From Niallia circulans NBRC 13626 (GTDB lineage: Bacteria; Bacillota; Bacilli; Bacillales; Cytobacillaceae): a DNA stretch of 64,000 nucleotides. The DNA is taken from contig NZ_BCVE01000002.1 of NCBI RefSeq assembly GCF_001591585.1, forward strand, positions 310,001 to 374,000, read 5' to 3'. Below are positions 1-11,019 of the stretch, in pieces (the stretch's first letter is position 1; each line of letters starts with the position of its first letter). The notes beneath the pieces are model-generated. The model ran no database searches and had not been told where the DNA came from. It was given only the letters and a program-made list of their open reading frames with translations. Made by a program: the position numbers and the translations under genes.

Positions 1-73
1 CTGTCTTTAATTTGGAGATAAATGAAAAGACAGCATTTGTTTCTTGTATATAAAAAGATTGGAGTTTTCCTTT

Positions 74-388
74 TTGAAAAAATATATTGTTATAATGATT
101 ATCAGTTTACTAATTAGCCTAGTTTCTCCATTTATTTTTAAAAATTATGTGGCACAAAAACCTGAACAATTAGAACAGTCATTCCGTTTCGGTGGTCCCA
201 TTCCATTTGCTGAACAAAAAAGGCTGCTGCCAACTTCCGTTGAGGCATACCCTTTAGAAATTACATTCGAATCACCTGTGCAATCGAAAACTATTTTCCA
301 TCCAATTCCATTTATTTTTAGTTTTCTTGTATTTTTCTTATTAATTCTATCGATTTTTACCGCTTTTAGTAGCTTTTTTGGAAAATAA
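74..388 (+). CDS. small two-pass membrane protein, unknown function
   Basis: The product is 104 residues from the TTG at 74. A hydrophobic segment lies near residues 3-24 and a second near 78-102, with a polar 50-residue loop between them rich in Pro, Glu and Gln, so both ends probably face the same side. TTG 74 is chosen because GGAG at 61-64 lies 9 bases upstream; the longer reading from TTG 44 has no ribosome binding site. I do not recognise the family. A well-placed ATG at 22 in another frame (see findings) leaves open a leader peptide or a frameshift near the 5' end. A hairpin with a T-run follows the gene. Confidence 0.55.
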   Translation: MKKYIVIMIISLLISLVSPFIFKNYVAQKPEQLEQSFRFGGPIPFAEQKRLLPTSVEAYPLEITFESPVQSKTIFHPIPFIFSFLVFFLLILSIFTAFSSFFGK

Positions 389-435
389 TCAACAAAACAG
401 CGGAGATTATAGCTACATAAGAATTTATTGTATTA

Positions 436-469
436 AAAAATGCCTATATTTTTAGAATAAGGCATTTTT
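436..469 (+). terminator. intrinsic terminator after the first gene
   Basis: AAAAATGCC (436-444) pairs with GGCATTTTT (461-469). The T-run on the plus strand suits termination of the upstream membrane-protein gene. Confidence 0.6.
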
Positions 470-621
470 GGTGCTGAATTTATATATGTATAGGAGGATT
501 TTTCATAATAAATAGAAAGTCTTTCCTTTTCGCAAGAGCAGGAAAGAAAGAGCTGATTTTCTTCTTCTCTTCTCAAGAAAGAATATATTTAAAATAAATC
601 ATCATGTTATGTTTATATGAT
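470..621. other. intergenic, no gene recognised
   Basis: A good AGGAGG lies at about 491-497 but only ATA codons follow at a normal distance. The reading frame after it runs about 30 codons to a stop near 600 without a standard start. I see no supported gene here. Confidence 0.4.
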
Positions 622-876
622 TTAGACAACGGAGATAATGGTCATAATTAAATGAAAAGAACCGTAAATGGATAAACTAATCATCGTGGCCAGCATTGTT
701 TTTCTTGTTGATTTTATGATTGTATTTCCTATGATAATCGCTAAATAAAAGAACACACCAAACATAAACACCTTATATAAAATTAAATCATATCTTGATA
801 ACCATTCAATAATGGAAAATCCACTCCAAATCATTAGCTGAAATAAAATTGCTGTATAAATCTTCAAGAAAAACAC
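622..876 (-). CDS. small hydrophobic membrane protein, unknown function
   Basis: The protein is 84 residues from the GTG at 876, or 98 if read from an upstream ATG at 918. The GTG is preferred because GGAGG sits 7 bases upstream of it and would lie inside the coding region of the longer form. About three hydrophobic segments are visible, at roughly residues 3-20, 28-48 and 58-80, separated by short charged turns. It is transcribed in the same direction as pdhABCD, but the pdhD terminator separates them. I do not recognise the family. Confidence 0.55.
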   Translation of the reverse strand: MFFLKIYTAILFQLMIWSGFSIIEWLSRYDLILYKVFMFGVFFYLAIIIGNTIIKSTRKTMLATMISLSIYGSFHLIMTIISVV

Positions 877-1040
877 CACCCTTCCTCCATTAACAATTAA
901 TACTAGTATATGTACCAATCTTTTGTTTTATTTTATATTTATTTCATTTCAAAAAACAGTAATAGGACTAAATTCTACTAGCTAATTTTCTCTACTAAAA
1001 CTAGATTAGACATAGGGAAAAATCTTCCCGAATCGCTTTT

Positions 1041-1080
1041 AAAACAAAAAAAAGAAGCCCTCAATCGAGGACTTCCTTTT
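1041..1080 (-). terminator. intrinsic terminator of the pdh operon
   Basis: A hairpin at 1054-1075 (GAAG and CCTC arms, AATC loop) is followed on the minus strand by a run of eight T, directly after the pdhD stop codon. Confidence 0.85.
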
Positions 1081-1084
1081 ATAA

Positions 1085-2494
1085 TTAGCGTAAGATATGA
1101 ATTGGGCTGCCAATTGCAACTTCCGCTGCTTCCATTGTTACCTCACCTAAAGTTGGATGAGCATGGATAGTCATAGCTAAATCTTCAGCTGTCATACCAG
1201 CTTCGATTGCTAAGCCTAATTCAGCGATCATATCAGATGCACTTGGACCAGCGATTTGCGCACCGATTACAAGACCATCTTCTTTACGTGTAACAAGCTT
1301 CAAGAAACCTTCAGCATCATTAAGTGCTAATGCACGACCGTTTGCTGCAAATGGGAATTTAGCAGCTTTCACTTCGATACCAGCTTCTTTAGCTGAAGCT
1401 TCTGTGTGACCAACTGTTGCTAATTCTGGCTCAGAGAATACAACTGCAGGAATTCCTAAATAGTCGATTTCTGAATTATGTCCAGCAATAACCTCAGCAG
1501 CAATTTTACCTTCATAAGAAGCTTTATGCGCTAATGGAGGACCAGAAATAACATCACCGATAGCAAAGATATTGCTTACAGTTGTACGGCATTGCTTATC
1601 TGTTTTAATGATTCCGCGTTCGCCTAATTCAATACCAACTTGTTCTAAACCAAGTTCGTCTGTATTAGGTTTTCTACCAACCATTACGAATACATAATCA
1701 GCTTCCACTGATTTTTCTTCGCCTTTAACTTCATATTTAACAACAACTCCAGTGTCTGTTTCTTCCACACCTTTAGCCATTGCTTTTGTAATGATTTCAG
1801 CACCTTTTTTCTTAAGGTTGCGAGTAACTAATGAAGACATTTGTTTTTCGAAACCACCAAGAATTTCATCTGCACCTTCAAGGATTGTTACTTGTGTACC
1901 AAAGTTAGCATAAGCTCCACCTAACTCAGTACCCACGTATCCTCCACCGATTACTACAATTTTCTCTGGAACTTCTTGAAGTGCAAGTGCACCAGTTGAG
2001 TCAAGAACACGTTTAGAGAATTTGAAAGTAGGAATTTCGATTGGACGAGATCCAGTTGCGATAATTGCATTTTTAAAAGTATAAGTTTGAGATGATTTTT
2101 CATCCATTACTTTTAAAGTGTTAGCATCTACGAAATATGCTTCACCGTATACAATATCAACTTTGTTCCCTTTTAATAGACCTTCAACTCCACCAGTAAG
2201 CTTTTTAACAACACTGTCTTTCCAAGCTTGAACTTTAGAGAAGTCAACTGTTACGTTTTCAGTTGTAATACCCATGTCTGCAGAATGTGCAGCATGCTCG
2301 TAACGGTGTCCAGCAGAGATTAAAGCTTTTGAAGGAATACATCCAACGTTTAAGCAAACTCCACCTAATACGTTTTTCTCAACAATTGTAACTTTTTGTC
2401 CTAATTGTGCTGCACGAATTGCTGCAACATATCCACCAGGACCCGCACCAATGACTATAGTATCTGTTTCAATAGGAAAATCTCCAACTACCAT
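1085..2494 (-). CDS. pdhD: dihydrolipoyl dehydrogenase, E3 of pyruvate dehydrogenase
   Basis: E3 reoxidises the dihydrolipoyl groups of PdhC using FAD and NAD+; in bacilli the same E3 can serve other 2-oxoacid complexes. The 469-residue protein shows the N-terminal FAD-binding GAGPGG (16-21), the redox disulfide GGVCLNVGC (Cys47, Cys52), a second dinucleotide fold at [10 protein letters not shown] in the middle, the FAD motif with IFAIGD, and the C-terminal catalytic HPTLGE (His446, Glu451). Its length and sequence match B. subtilis PdhD (about 470 residues). It is the last gene of pdhABCD, starting 4 bases after the pdhC stop, and is followed by a terminator. Confidence 0.97.
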   Translation of the reverse strand: MVVGDFPIETDTIVIGAGPGGYVAAIRAAQLGQKVTIVEKNVLGGVCLNVGCIPSKALISAGHRYEHAAHSADMGITTENVTVDFSKVQAWKDSVVKKLTGGVEGLLKGNKVDIVYGEAYFVDANTLKVMDEKSSQTYTFKNAIIATGSRPIEIPTFKFSKRVLDSTGALALQEVPEKIVVIGGGYVGTELGGAYANFGTQVTILEGADEILGGFEKQMSSLVTRNLKKKGAEIITKAMAKGVEETDTGVVVKYEVKGEEKSVEADYVFVMVGRKPNTDELGLEQVGIELGERGIIKTDKQCRTTVSNIFAIGDVISGPPLAHKASYEGKIAAEVIAGHNSEIDYLGIPAVVFSEPELATVGHTEASAKEAGIEVKAAKFPFAANGRALALNDAEGFLKLVTRKEDGLVIGAQIAGPSASDMIAELGLAIEAGMTAEDLAMTIHAHPTLGEVTMEAAEVAIGSPIHILR

Positions 2495-2498
2495 GTTT

Positions 2499-3779
2499 TT
2501 ACGCCTCCATTAACAATAGTTCTGGATCGTTCAATAAACGTTTAATATGATTCATTGCATTTTGAGCAGTAGCTCCGTCAATCATTCTGTGGTCAAAGCT
2601 TAAAGAAAGTGCTAATACAGGAGCAGCAACAATTTCTCCATCTTTAACGATAGCTTTCTCAGCAATACGACCAATACCTAAAATAGCAACTTCAGGATGG
2701 TTGATTACTGGAGTAAACCATTGTCCACCAGCAGATCCAATGTTAGAAATTGTGCAAGAAGCACCTTTCATTTCAGCTGGAGCTAATTTACCATCTCTTG
2801 CTTTAACAGCAAGTTCATTAATTTCGTTAGAGATGTTAAAGATACCTTTACGATCAGCATTTTTAACAACAGGAACTAATAAACCTTTTTCTGTATCAGC
2901 AGCAATACCGATATTGTAGTAATGCTTATGAACGATTTCGCTTGTAGCATCATCTAATGATGTGTTTAAAGCTGGGAATTCTTTTAATGCACTTGTTAAA
3001 GCTTTTACTACATAAGGTAAGAAAGTTAATTTGATACCTTTTGCAGCTGCAACTTCTTTATATTTCTTACGGTGTGCAACTAATTTAGACACTTCTACTT
3101 CATCCATTAATGTTACGTGAGGAGCAGTGTGCTTAGAATTTACCATTGCTTTAGCAATAGCTTTTCTGATTCCGCTCATTTTCTCACGAGTTTCTGGGAA
3201 GTCACCTTCTGGAATAGCAAGCGGCTTAGGAGCTTCCGCTGCTGTTTCTGCTGGAGCAGCTTCTGCAGCTGGTTGGCTAGCAGGTGTTGCACCACCATTT
3301 AAGTAAGCATCAATATCTTCTTTAGAAATACGTCCGTTTTTACCAGTACCAGAAACAAGTTGAATTTCTACGCCTTTGTCACGAGCATATTTACGTACAG
3401 AAGGCATTGCGATAATACGTCTGCTTGGATCAACTTCTGTCTCTTGTCCTTTGCTTTCTTCAACAGCTTCAGGTTTTGCTTCTTCAGCAGCAGCTGGAGC
3501 TTCATCACCATGATCACCTTTGAACTGAAGGTTTTCATATCCAGGAGCATCAAATGTAATTAAGATATCTCCTACAACTGCAACTGTTCCTTCTTCAACT
3601 TTCACTTCTTCTACAGTACCTTCAACTGGGGAAGGAATTTCTACTACTGCTTTATCATTTTGAACTTCACATAATACATCATCTTCTTGAACTTTATCGC
3701 CTGGTTTAACAAACCATTTTACGATTTCGCCCTCGTGAATACCTTCACCGATGTCAGGTAATCTAAATTGAAAAGCCAA
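2499..3779 (-). CDS. pdhC: dihydrolipoyl acetyltransferase, E2 of pyruvate dehydrogenase
   Basis: E2 forms the core of the complex and transfers acetyl groups from the lipoyl arm to CoA. The 426 residues contain one lipoyl domain (1-77; lipoylated Lys43 in VQNDKAVVE), an Ala/Glu/Pro-rich linker, a peripheral subunit-binding domain (about 123-160), a second Ala/Pro linker, and the acyltransferase domain ending with DHRMIDG (His397, Asp401 of the active site). A strong AGGAGG precedes the start. The 89-base gap to pdhB contains no terminator, so the gene is probably cotranscribed with it. Confidence 0.97.
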   Translation of the reverse strand: MAFQFRLPDIGEGIHEGEIVKWFVKPGDKVQEDDVLCEVQNDKAVVEIPSPVEGTVEEVKVEEGTVAVVGDILITFDAPGYENLQFKGDHGDEAPAAAEEAKPEAVEESKGQETEVDPSRRIIAMPSVRKYARDKGVEIQLVSGTGKNGRISKEDIDAYLNGGATPASQPAAEAAPAETAAEAPKPLAIPEGDFPETREKMSGIRKAIAKAMVNSKHTAPHVTLMDEVEVSKLVAHRKKYKEVAAAKGIKLTFLPYVVKALTSALKEFPALNTSLDDATSEIVHKHYYNIGIAADTEKGLLVPVVKNADRKGIFNISNEINELAVKARDGKLAPAEMKGASCTISNIGSAGGQWFTPVINHPEVAILGIGRIAEKAIVKDGEIVAAPVLALSLSFDHRMIDGATAQNAMNHIKRLLNDPELLLMEA

Positions 3780-3868
3780 TGTGACAACCTCCTAATATCT
3801 TATGAAAAAATTTTCTTCTTTTAACTAACTTATCTTCTAATTCTTGTGCGAATATTATTCGGTTTTAA

Positions 3869-4846
3869 TTAGAAAGTTAGAACTTTTTTAGCTGTTTCAA
3901 TAATATCTTTAAAGTTTGGAAGCCATACAGTTTCAGCTTGTGTGAATGCAAAAACAGTATCTGGTGCAGTTACACGTAGAACTGGAGCTTCTAAGCTTAG
4001 AATTGCACGATCATTGATTTCAGCAACAACATTAGCTGCAATACCAGCTTGTTTTTGTGCTTCTTGAACTACCACAGCTCTACCTGTTTTTTCAACAGAT
4101 CCAATGATTGTTTCGATATCAAGTGGGCTAACAGTACGTAAGTCAACTACTTCCACTGAGTATCCTTCTTTTTCTAATTCTTCTGCTGCTTTAATAGACT
4201 CTTGAACCATTGCTCCATAAGTAATGATAGAAAGGTCTTTACCTTCACGTTTTACATCCGCTTTTCCAAGAGGAATAGTATACTCTTCTTCTGGAACTTC
4301 TTGACGGAATGAACGGTATAATTTCATATGCTCTAAGAAAATAACAGGATCGTTATCACGAATAGCAGAAATTAATAAACCTTTAGCATCATAAGGAGTT
4401 GATGGGATAACAACTTTAAGACCAGGTTGTTGTGCCATTAATCCTTCTAAGCTGTCGGCATGAAGTTCAGGAGTATGAACTCCACCACCAAATGGGGAAC
4501 GAATAGTTACCGGTGCATTGTAGCGACCACCTGAACGATAACGCATACGAGCCATTTGTCCAGAAATACTATCCATTACTTCATAAACGAAACCAAAGAA
4601 TTGAATTTCCGGTACTGGACGGTAACCTTGAAGTCCTAAACCGATTGCTAATCCGCCAATTCCAGATTCAGCTAATGGAGTATCAAATACACGATCTTCA
4701 CCGAATTCTTTTTGAAGACCTTCTGTCGCACGGAATACACCGCCGTTTACACCTACGTCTTCTCCAAATACTAATACATTTGGATCATTACGTAATTCTG
4801 TGCGTAACGCATCAGTGATTGCTTGAATCATAGTCATTTGCGCCAT
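3869..4846 (-). CDS. pdhB: pyruvate dehydrogenase E1 beta subunit
   Basis: This is the beta subunit of the thiamine diphosphate-dependent alpha2beta2 E1 that decarboxylates pyruvate and acetylates lipoyl groups. At 325 residues it has the normal length. Typical segments are [15 protein letters not shown] near 27-41, the glycine-rich [11 protein letters not shown] in the middle, and a transketolase C-terminal domain with [10 protein letters not shown]. It begins 3 bases after the pdhA stop, which indicates tight translational coupling. Confidence 0.97.
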   Translation of the reverse strand: MAQMTMIQAITDALRTELRNDPNVLVFGEDVGVNGGVFRATEGLQKEFGEDRVFDTPLAESGIGGLAIGLGLQGYRPVPEIQFFGFVYEVMDSISGQMARMRYRSGGRYNAPVTIRSPFGGGVHTPELHADSLEGLMAQQPGLKVVIPSTPYDAKGLLISAIRDNDPVIFLEHMKLYRSFRQEVPEEEYTIPLGKADVKREGKDLSIITYGAMVQESIKAAEELEKEGYSVEVVDLRTVSPLDIETIIGSVEKTGRAVVVQEAQKQAGIAANVVAEINDRAILSLEAPVLRVTAPDTVFAFTQAETVWLPNFKDIIETAKKVLTF

Positions 4847-4849
4847 GGC

Positions 4850-6368
<1,519 letters not shown>

Positions 6369-6443
6369 TTATAATAACTTCCCTGAGTGTCGAAAAATCA
6401 TTCCTTGTCTATATGAACTCTTTGTATGTTTTGAATACTGCAT
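6369..6443 (-). CDS. possible 24-residue leader peptide upstream of pdhA
   Basis: ATG 6443 is preceded by AGGAGGTG (about 6452-6459), a stronger ribosome binding site than that of pdhA itself. The frame encodes MQYSKHTKSSYRQGMIF plus seven residues and stops at 6369. It points toward pdhA, about 400 bases away. It could be a leader peptide, a small protein or chance. No homolog is known to me. Confidence 0.3.
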   Translation of the reverse strand: MQYSKHTKSSYRQGMIFRHSGKLL

Positions 6444-6602
6444 GATACAAAGCACCTCCTACATTTTAAAATAGTATCCTACAAAAAAAAGCCACAAAAC
6501 AAAGTGTGTCCAAAGAAACAAAATTCATGCCCCGTTTGTCCTCTCTATTTTGTAACTTATAAAAATTTTAATAGGATAAAGGTAATAATCAAATAATAAG
6601 TA

Positions 6603-7286
6603 TTACTTTTTCTCTTCTTCCTCTTCATTCATTTTGATTTTTATGCCGGCTTCTTTATAGAAATCTACTTTCAAATCATTATATTTCTTCGTTAATTCAT
6701 TAAATGTTTGGTTATTTTTATAAACCGTCTCATACGTATCATTGATCTTTTTTACTTGTTTTTCTAAATCGTCCATATTCACGTCTTCATCTTTAAACAT
6801 TTCATAAAGCTTTTTATCACTATTAAGCCCTTCTATGTAATTTGCGTATAATTTATCATGTTCTTCATAACGGGCCATCATTGTTTGGTAAAGATCATCT
6901 GCCTTATTCTTTAATGATTTCTCTTCCTTTTTATCTAATTCTTCTATGTCTGTCGCTATTGTTTCAAACTTTTTTTGTGACTGTTTTATACTGTCTGCTT
7001 CTTTATCCATATATTCTTTTCTTTTAGAAATAGATTCTAGAGCTTCGTCCGATAATTTTGTAATTTCATCCATGTCCTCTAATCCAAGACTAATTATTTT
7101 AGAATAAATATCTTGTTCCTTCTTTTCTAATTTGACAAGAGGCTCTTGCTGTTCTTCAAAACCACTTTCAATCTTAACTACTTCTTCTAGTTTTTCATAC
7201 ATTTTCTCACTTGGAGAATTAAAATTGCACCCAGCAGCAATTATCGTAAAAAGCATAATTGTACTAATTAAAACACTTCGTTTCAT
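6603..7286 (-). CDS. ykyA: YkyA-family lipoprotein
   Basis: This is a secreted lipoprotein of 227 residues. ATG 7286 is chosen over the longer frame because GAGGAGGAAAGAA lies immediately upstream and it puts a signal peptide at the N-terminus: MKRSVLISTIMLFTIIAAGC, with lipobox IAAGC (Cys20). The mature part is almost entirely charged alpha-helix (long Lys/Glu-rich coiled coil) and ends in a Glu/Lys tail. Length and location between pdhA and def match B. subtilis YkyA (family DUF1958/YkyA-type, putative cell-wall associated; function unproven). Confidence 0.85.
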   Translation of the reverse strand: MKRSVLISTIMLFTIIAAGCNFNSPSEKMYEKLEEVVKIESGFEEQQEPLVKLEKKEQDIYSKIISLGLEDMDEITKLSDEALESISKRKEYMDKEADSIKQSQKKFETIATDIEELDKKEEKSLKNKADDLYQTMMARYEEHDKLYANYIEGLNSDKKLYEMFKDEDVNMDDLEKQVKKINDTYETVYKNNQTFNELTKKYNDLKVDFYKEAGIKIKMNEEEEEKK

Positions 7287-7616
7287 TTCTTTCCTCCTCA
7301 CTTTCTTATTACTATATCGATTCTTCTGTACTTTGACAATAATGGTTCCCTTCTTCGTATCCATCTTGATTCTTTAAAAAATTTGATAAAAACACAATTC
7401 TTCCCTGCATAATTATCAGTTGCTGATTTTTTTAACAGGCAGCGCTGATTACTTTAGAAATATTTTTATATTATAAACATATTAGCTTGTCCTATAATAT
7501 ATTATAGGTATATCTAATTATCTTCTTGCATAAAGTACTATTCTCATTTATTAACTTTTTATTCTATCTCTGTTAGACTACTTTTATAAACCGTTAGATA
7601 CAAGGAAGTGATTATT
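7287..7616. promoter_or_regulatory. divergent ykyA/def intergenic region
   Basis: The region contains a perfect 18-bp palindrome built on CCTATAATA (7491-7508) and a short hairpin ATCAG-TTG-CTGAT followed by T7 (7415-7433). A possible def promoter is TTGCAT with a 17-base spacer and TATTAA near 7529-7557. None of these is proven. Confidence 0.35.
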
Positions 7617-8171
7617 TTGATAACAATGACAGATATTATTCGCGACGGTCATCCAACACTGAGACAAGTGGCAAGTGAAGTTACCATGCCACCAAGCGAA
7701 GAAGACAAAAGCATTCTAAAAAGCATGATGGAATATTTAATAAATAGCCAAAACCCCGAATTAGCAGAAAAGTATGGTTTAAGAGGCGGAGTAGGCTTAG
7801 CTGCTCCGCAAATAAATGTTTCCAAAAGAATGATTGCTGTGCATGTTAAAGATGAAAATGACAAGCAATACAGCTACGCTTTATTCAATCCTAAAATCAT
7901 TAGCCATTCCATAGAAAAAGCTTATTTAACAACTGGCGAAGGCTGCCTTTCTGTCGATGAAACCATTCCAGGTTTCGTTCCAAGGTATGCAAGAATTACT
8001 TTGAAAGGGATCGATTTAGACGGAAAAGAAATTAAATTACGCCTTAAAGGATTACCAGCAATTGTATTCCAACATGAAATTGATCATCTTAATGGTGTGA
8101 TGTTTTATGATCATATCAATGAAAAAGATCCTTTTCTTCCTATTGATAATGCAATACCTGTTGAAAGATAA
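7617..8171 (+). CDS. def: peptide deformylase
   Basis: The enzyme removes the formyl group from the N-terminal formyl-Met of new proteins, using a metal (normally Fe2+). The three family motifs are present: GVGLAAPQ (58-65), EGCLS (108-112, metal ligand Cys110) and HEIDH (153-157, two His ligands and catalytic Glu). I start at TTG 7617: AGGA lies 10 bases upstream and the resulting [13 protein letters not shown] aligns with B. subtilis DefB (MITMENIVRDGHP), also giving 184 residues. It is the long type-2 deformylase of Gram-positive bacteria. Confidence 0.96.
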   Translation: MITMTDIIRDGHPTLRQVASEVTMPPSEEDKSILKSMMEYLINSQNPELAEKYGLRGGVGLAAPQINVSKRMIAVHVKDENDKQYSYALFNPKIISHSIEKAYLTTGEGCLSVDETIPGFVPRYARITLKGIDLDGKEIKLRLKGLPAIVFQHEIDHLNGVMFYDHINEKDPFLPIDNAIPVER

Positions 8172-8675
8172 ATTTTGTATCTAAGAAATGGTTCGATCAT
8201 CATTATTCGAGCCTCTTCTTCTTTCTCTTATTTCGCCCCTGTTTCATACTAAATAAGGCTTTACCCCGCTGCAATTGCTCACTTTCCATTCAGCCTATTT
8301 TACAATTACCAACATTATCCATGAGAATCCTACAAAAATATTCATATACTATTTATATAAAAGGCTGTTTTCATAGCAAATACAAGGAATGCTCATCGTG
8401 TCAAAAAACTTTCTTTCCATTGGCTTCACACTAAAGATGGAAGATGGAGCTTCCTAAACACTCTCATACAGAACCGCAAATGGAATAGGGCCAAATAAAA
8501 GGAGTAAACCATTCTTCCGTAGCTAAAATAATGTAAAATCGCCTTCCATTTTGAATAATCGGATTGAAAAAACACCATCTAATAAACTATTTTTTACAAA
8601 AAGAAATATAAAATGAGAAGATGACTTTACTTTGTCCAAGAATGGTTTAAAATAGAGTTAAGGAGATGATCCACT
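8172..8675. other. 500-base non-coding stretch after def
   Basis: No ORF with a credible start is visible on either strand. In B. subtilis the HAD-phosphatase gene ykrA lies between rpoY and def. I found no remnant of it that I can support. Confidence 0.4.
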
Positions 8676-8747
8676 ATGTTAAAGAAGCTAAGAAAAAAGC
8701 TTTTAAAACAGTGGAAAGATTTACTTCGCAAAAAAACAATAGCTTAA
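8676..8747 (+). CDS. 23-residue highly basic peptide
   Basis: ATG 8676 follows AAGGAGATGAT with 10-base spacing. The product begins MLKKLRKKLLKQWKDLLRKK and ends TIA; half of it is Lys/Arg, with Leu spaced as in an amphipathic helix. The good ribosome binding site and clean composition favour a real gene. A nested RNA hairpin with a T-run follows (8769-8860). I do not recognise it. It could be a membrane-active or nucleic-acid-binding peptide. Confidence 0.5.
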   Translation: MLKKLRKKLLKQWKDLLRKKTIA

Positions 8748-8768
8748 AAAATTGAAGGGTATTTTTAT

Positions 8769-8860
8769 GGTCCGGCCTATACCACGCTTAGTTAAATATA
8801 GTGGTTATTATACCGCTATACAAACCAAGCATTGTGGTACTGAGTCTGACCTTTTGTTTT
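8769..8860 (+). ncRNA. nested RNA hairpin ending in a T-run
   Basis: Three nested pairings share one axis: GGTC (8769-8772) with GACC (8848-8851); ACCACGCTT (8781-8789) with AAGCATTGTGGT (8827-8838, three extra bases bulged); TATAGTGG (8797-8804) with CCGCTATA (8813-8820). TTTTGTTTT follows. It may simply be a long terminator for the 23-residue ORF, or a small structured RNA. Confidence 0.45.
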
Positions 8861-9017
8861 AATAACGATTTCATTAGAATGATCATACATAAAAGTTATG
8901 TAATATTATTATGTTTCATAATAATATATAGAGGGTAAATATCTTTTTTCATTCCTCATTTTTATATGAATTTACTGAGAAAAGAACCTTTCTAATATAA
9001 TGGCTATTAAAAGAAAA

Positions 9018-9042
9018 AACATGAAAACCATGTTGTTTTTTT
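9018..9042 (+). terminator. terminator-like hairpin just upstream of rpoY
   Basis: AACATG (9018-9023) pairs with CATGTT (9029-9034), with A-rich flank before and G then seven T after. It ends about 44 bases before the rpoY start, so it could attenuate readthrough into rpoY-rnjA. Confidence 0.45.
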
Positions 9043-9085
9043 ATATAATAAATTTCAGAAACAAATGATTAAGGAGCGATTTACA

Positions 9086-9298
9086 ATGATATTTAAAGTA
9101 TATTTTCAAGATTTAAAAACAGAGGTACCAGTAAGAGAAAATACTAGAACTATTTTCGTAAAAGGTGTATCAGAAAGAGATGTTCGAACAAAATTAGCAG
9201 AAAAACCATATAATATCGAGTTTATTACTAGCGTAGAAGGTGCATTCTTAGAATATGAACAACAAAACGAAGACTTTACAGTATTGGAGATTGAATAA
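9086..9298 (+). CDS. rpoY: RNA polymerase epsilon subunit
   Basis: This small accessory subunit (formerly YkzG, DUF1447) binds core RNA polymerase in Firmicutes. The 70-residue protein carries the conserved [11 protein letters not shown] and [18 protein letters not shown] segments. ATG 9086 is used because AAGGAG lies 10 bases upstream and the product then begins MIFKVYF, as in B. subtilis (MIYKVFY). The TAATG junction overlaps the rnjA start by one base, the same pair as in B. subtilis. Confidence 0.95.
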   Translation: MIFKVYFQDLKTEVPVRENTRTIFVKGVSERDVRTKLAEKPYNIEFITSVEGAFLEYEQQNEDFTVLEIE

Positions 9299-10965
9299 TG
9301 AAATTTGTAAAAAATGATCAAACTGCTGTATTTGCCCTAGGAGGATTAGGGGAAATCGGTAAAAATACGTATGGTGTCCAGTTTCAAGATGAAATTATTT
9401 TAATTGATGCTGGGATTAAATTTCCTGAGGACGAGCTTTTAGGAATTGACTATGTTATTCCTGATTATACTTTTTTAGAGAAGAACGCAGACAAAATTAA
9501 AGGCTTATTTATCACGCATGGTCACGAAGATCATATTGGTGGTATTCCTTACCTTTTAAGACAAGTTAATATCCCTCTTTACGGAGGCAAACTGGCATTA
9601 GCACTTGTTCGTAACAAGCTAGAAGAGCATGGTTTATTGCGACAAACAACGATGCACGAAATTCAAGAAGACGATATTATTAAATTTAGAAAAACATCTG
9701 TTTCTTTCTTTAGAACTACTCATAGTATACCTGACTCCTATGGGATTGTTGTCAAAACACCACCTGGGAACATTGTACACACTGGAGATTTTAAATTTGA
9801 CTTTACTCCAGTTGGGGAACCTGCCAATTTAACAAAAATGGCTGAAATAGGGAAAGAAGGCGTTTTGTGCTTATTATCTGATAGTACAAATAGTGAAGTA
9901 CCTAATTTTACTATGTCTGAAAAAAAAGTCGGAAAAAGCATCCATGATACTTTTATCAAAGCCGACGGTAGATTGATTTTCGCTACTTTCGCTTCCAATA
10001 TTTATCGTTTACAGCAAGTAACAGATGCAGCCGTAGAGTTTGGCCGCAAAATAGCTGTTTTTGGACGCAGTATGGAAGCAGCTATTAACATCGGTTTAGA
10101 ACTTGGCTTTATAAAAGCACCAAAAGAAACCTTTGTTGACCCGCAACAAATTAACCGACTGCCGGCTAATCAAGTGGTCATACTTTGTACAGGAAGCCAA
10201 GGTGAACCAATGGCAGCTCTATCAAGAATTGCTAATGGTACACATAGACAAATCCAAATTATCCCTGGTGACACTGTGGTATTCTCTTCCAATCCAGTAC
10301 CAGGTAATACATTAAGTGTTAATAAAACAATTAATCAACTTTACCGAGCAGGTGCGGAAGTAATTCATGGACCACTTAACAATATTCATACTTCTGGTCA
10401 TGGCGGTCAACAAGAGCAAATGTTAATGCTTCGATTAATTAAACCTAAATTCTTTATGCCAATTCATGGAGAGTTTAGAATGCAAAAAACACACGCACAA
10501 ACTGCTGTTGATTGTGGTGTAAAAGAAGAGAACTGCTTTATTATGGATAATGGTGAAGTATTAGCACTTTCAAGCGATACAGCACAGGTCGCTGGTAAAA
10601 TTCCATCTGGAAATGTATATATTGATGGAAGCGGAATTGGCGATATTGGTAATATCGTTTTACGCGATCGTCGAATTCTTTCAGAAGAAGGCTTAGTGGT
10701 TGTCGTGGTAAGTATTAATATGACTGATTTTAGAATTGCCGCTGGACCTGATCTTATTTCAAGAGGATTTGTGTATATGCGCGAGTCTGGTGATTTAATC
10801 AATGATGCACAAACATTAATAAGTAAACATTTAAATAAAGTAATGGAGCGCAAAACGACACAATGGTCAGAAATAAAGAATGAAATAATTGATACTATTT
10901 CTCCATTCCTATATGAAAAAACAAAACGTCGCCCAATGATCCTTCCTATTATTATGGAAGTATAA
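9298..10965 (+). CDS. rnjA: ribonuclease J1
   Basis: RNase J1 is the 5'-to-3' exonuclease and endonuclease central to mRNA turnover and rRNA maturation in Bacillus. The 555 residues (the same length as B. subtilis RNase J1) form a metallo-beta-lactamase/beta-CASP enzyme: HGHEDH at 74-79 gives the zinc ligands, with the beta-CASP region after it and the C-terminal [11 protein letters not shown] segment. It is translationally coupled to rpoY and ends at a strong bidirectional terminator. Confidence 0.97.
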   Translation: MKFVKNDQTAVFALGGLGEIGKNTYGVQFQDEIILIDAGIKFPEDELLGIDYVIPDYTFLEKNADKIKGLFITHGHEDHIGGIPYLLRQVNIPLYGGKLALALVRNKLEEHGLLRQTTMHEIQEDDIIKFRKTSVSFFRTTHSIPDSYGIVVKTPPGNIVHTGDFKFDFTPVGEPANLTKMAEIGKEGVLCLLSDSTNSEVPNFTMSEKKVGKSIHDTFIKADGRLIFATFASNIYRLQQVTDAAVEFGRKIAVFGRSMEAAINIGLELGFIKAPKETFVDPQQINRLPANQVVILCTGSQGEPMAALSRIANGTHRQIQIIPGDTVVFSSNPVPGNTLSVNKTINQLYRAGAEVIHGPLNNIHTSGHGGQQEQMLMLRLIKPKFFMPIHGEFRMQKTHAQTAVDCGVKEENCFIMDNGEVLALSSDTAQVAGKIPSGNVYIDGSGIGDIGNIVLRDRRILSEEGLVVVVVSINMTDFRIAAGPDLISRGFVYMRESGDLINDAQTLISKHLNKVMERKTTQWSEIKNEIIDTISPFLYEKTKRRPMILPIIMEV

Positions 10966-10972
10966 ATAAGTA

Positions 10973-11016
10973 AAAAGGAGCTATTCGTTCGATAACGAAC
11001 AAATAGCTCCTTTTTC
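10973..11016. terminator. bidirectional terminator between rnjA and ktrC
   Basis: AAAAGGAGCTATT and AATAGCTCCTTTT form a 13-bp stem with an extra GTTCG/CGAAC inner stem. The A-run and T-run on both sides serve the two convergent genes. Confidence 0.9.
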
Positions 11017-11019
11017 TTG

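Noticed and set aside
491-600. 30-codon frame after AGGAGG near position 500
   Set aside because: Only ATA codons at start distance; too weak to report as a gene.
3117-3563. Plus-strand ORFs inside pdhC
   Set aside because: They are antisense to the Ala/Pro linker regions of PdhC and are compositional shadows.
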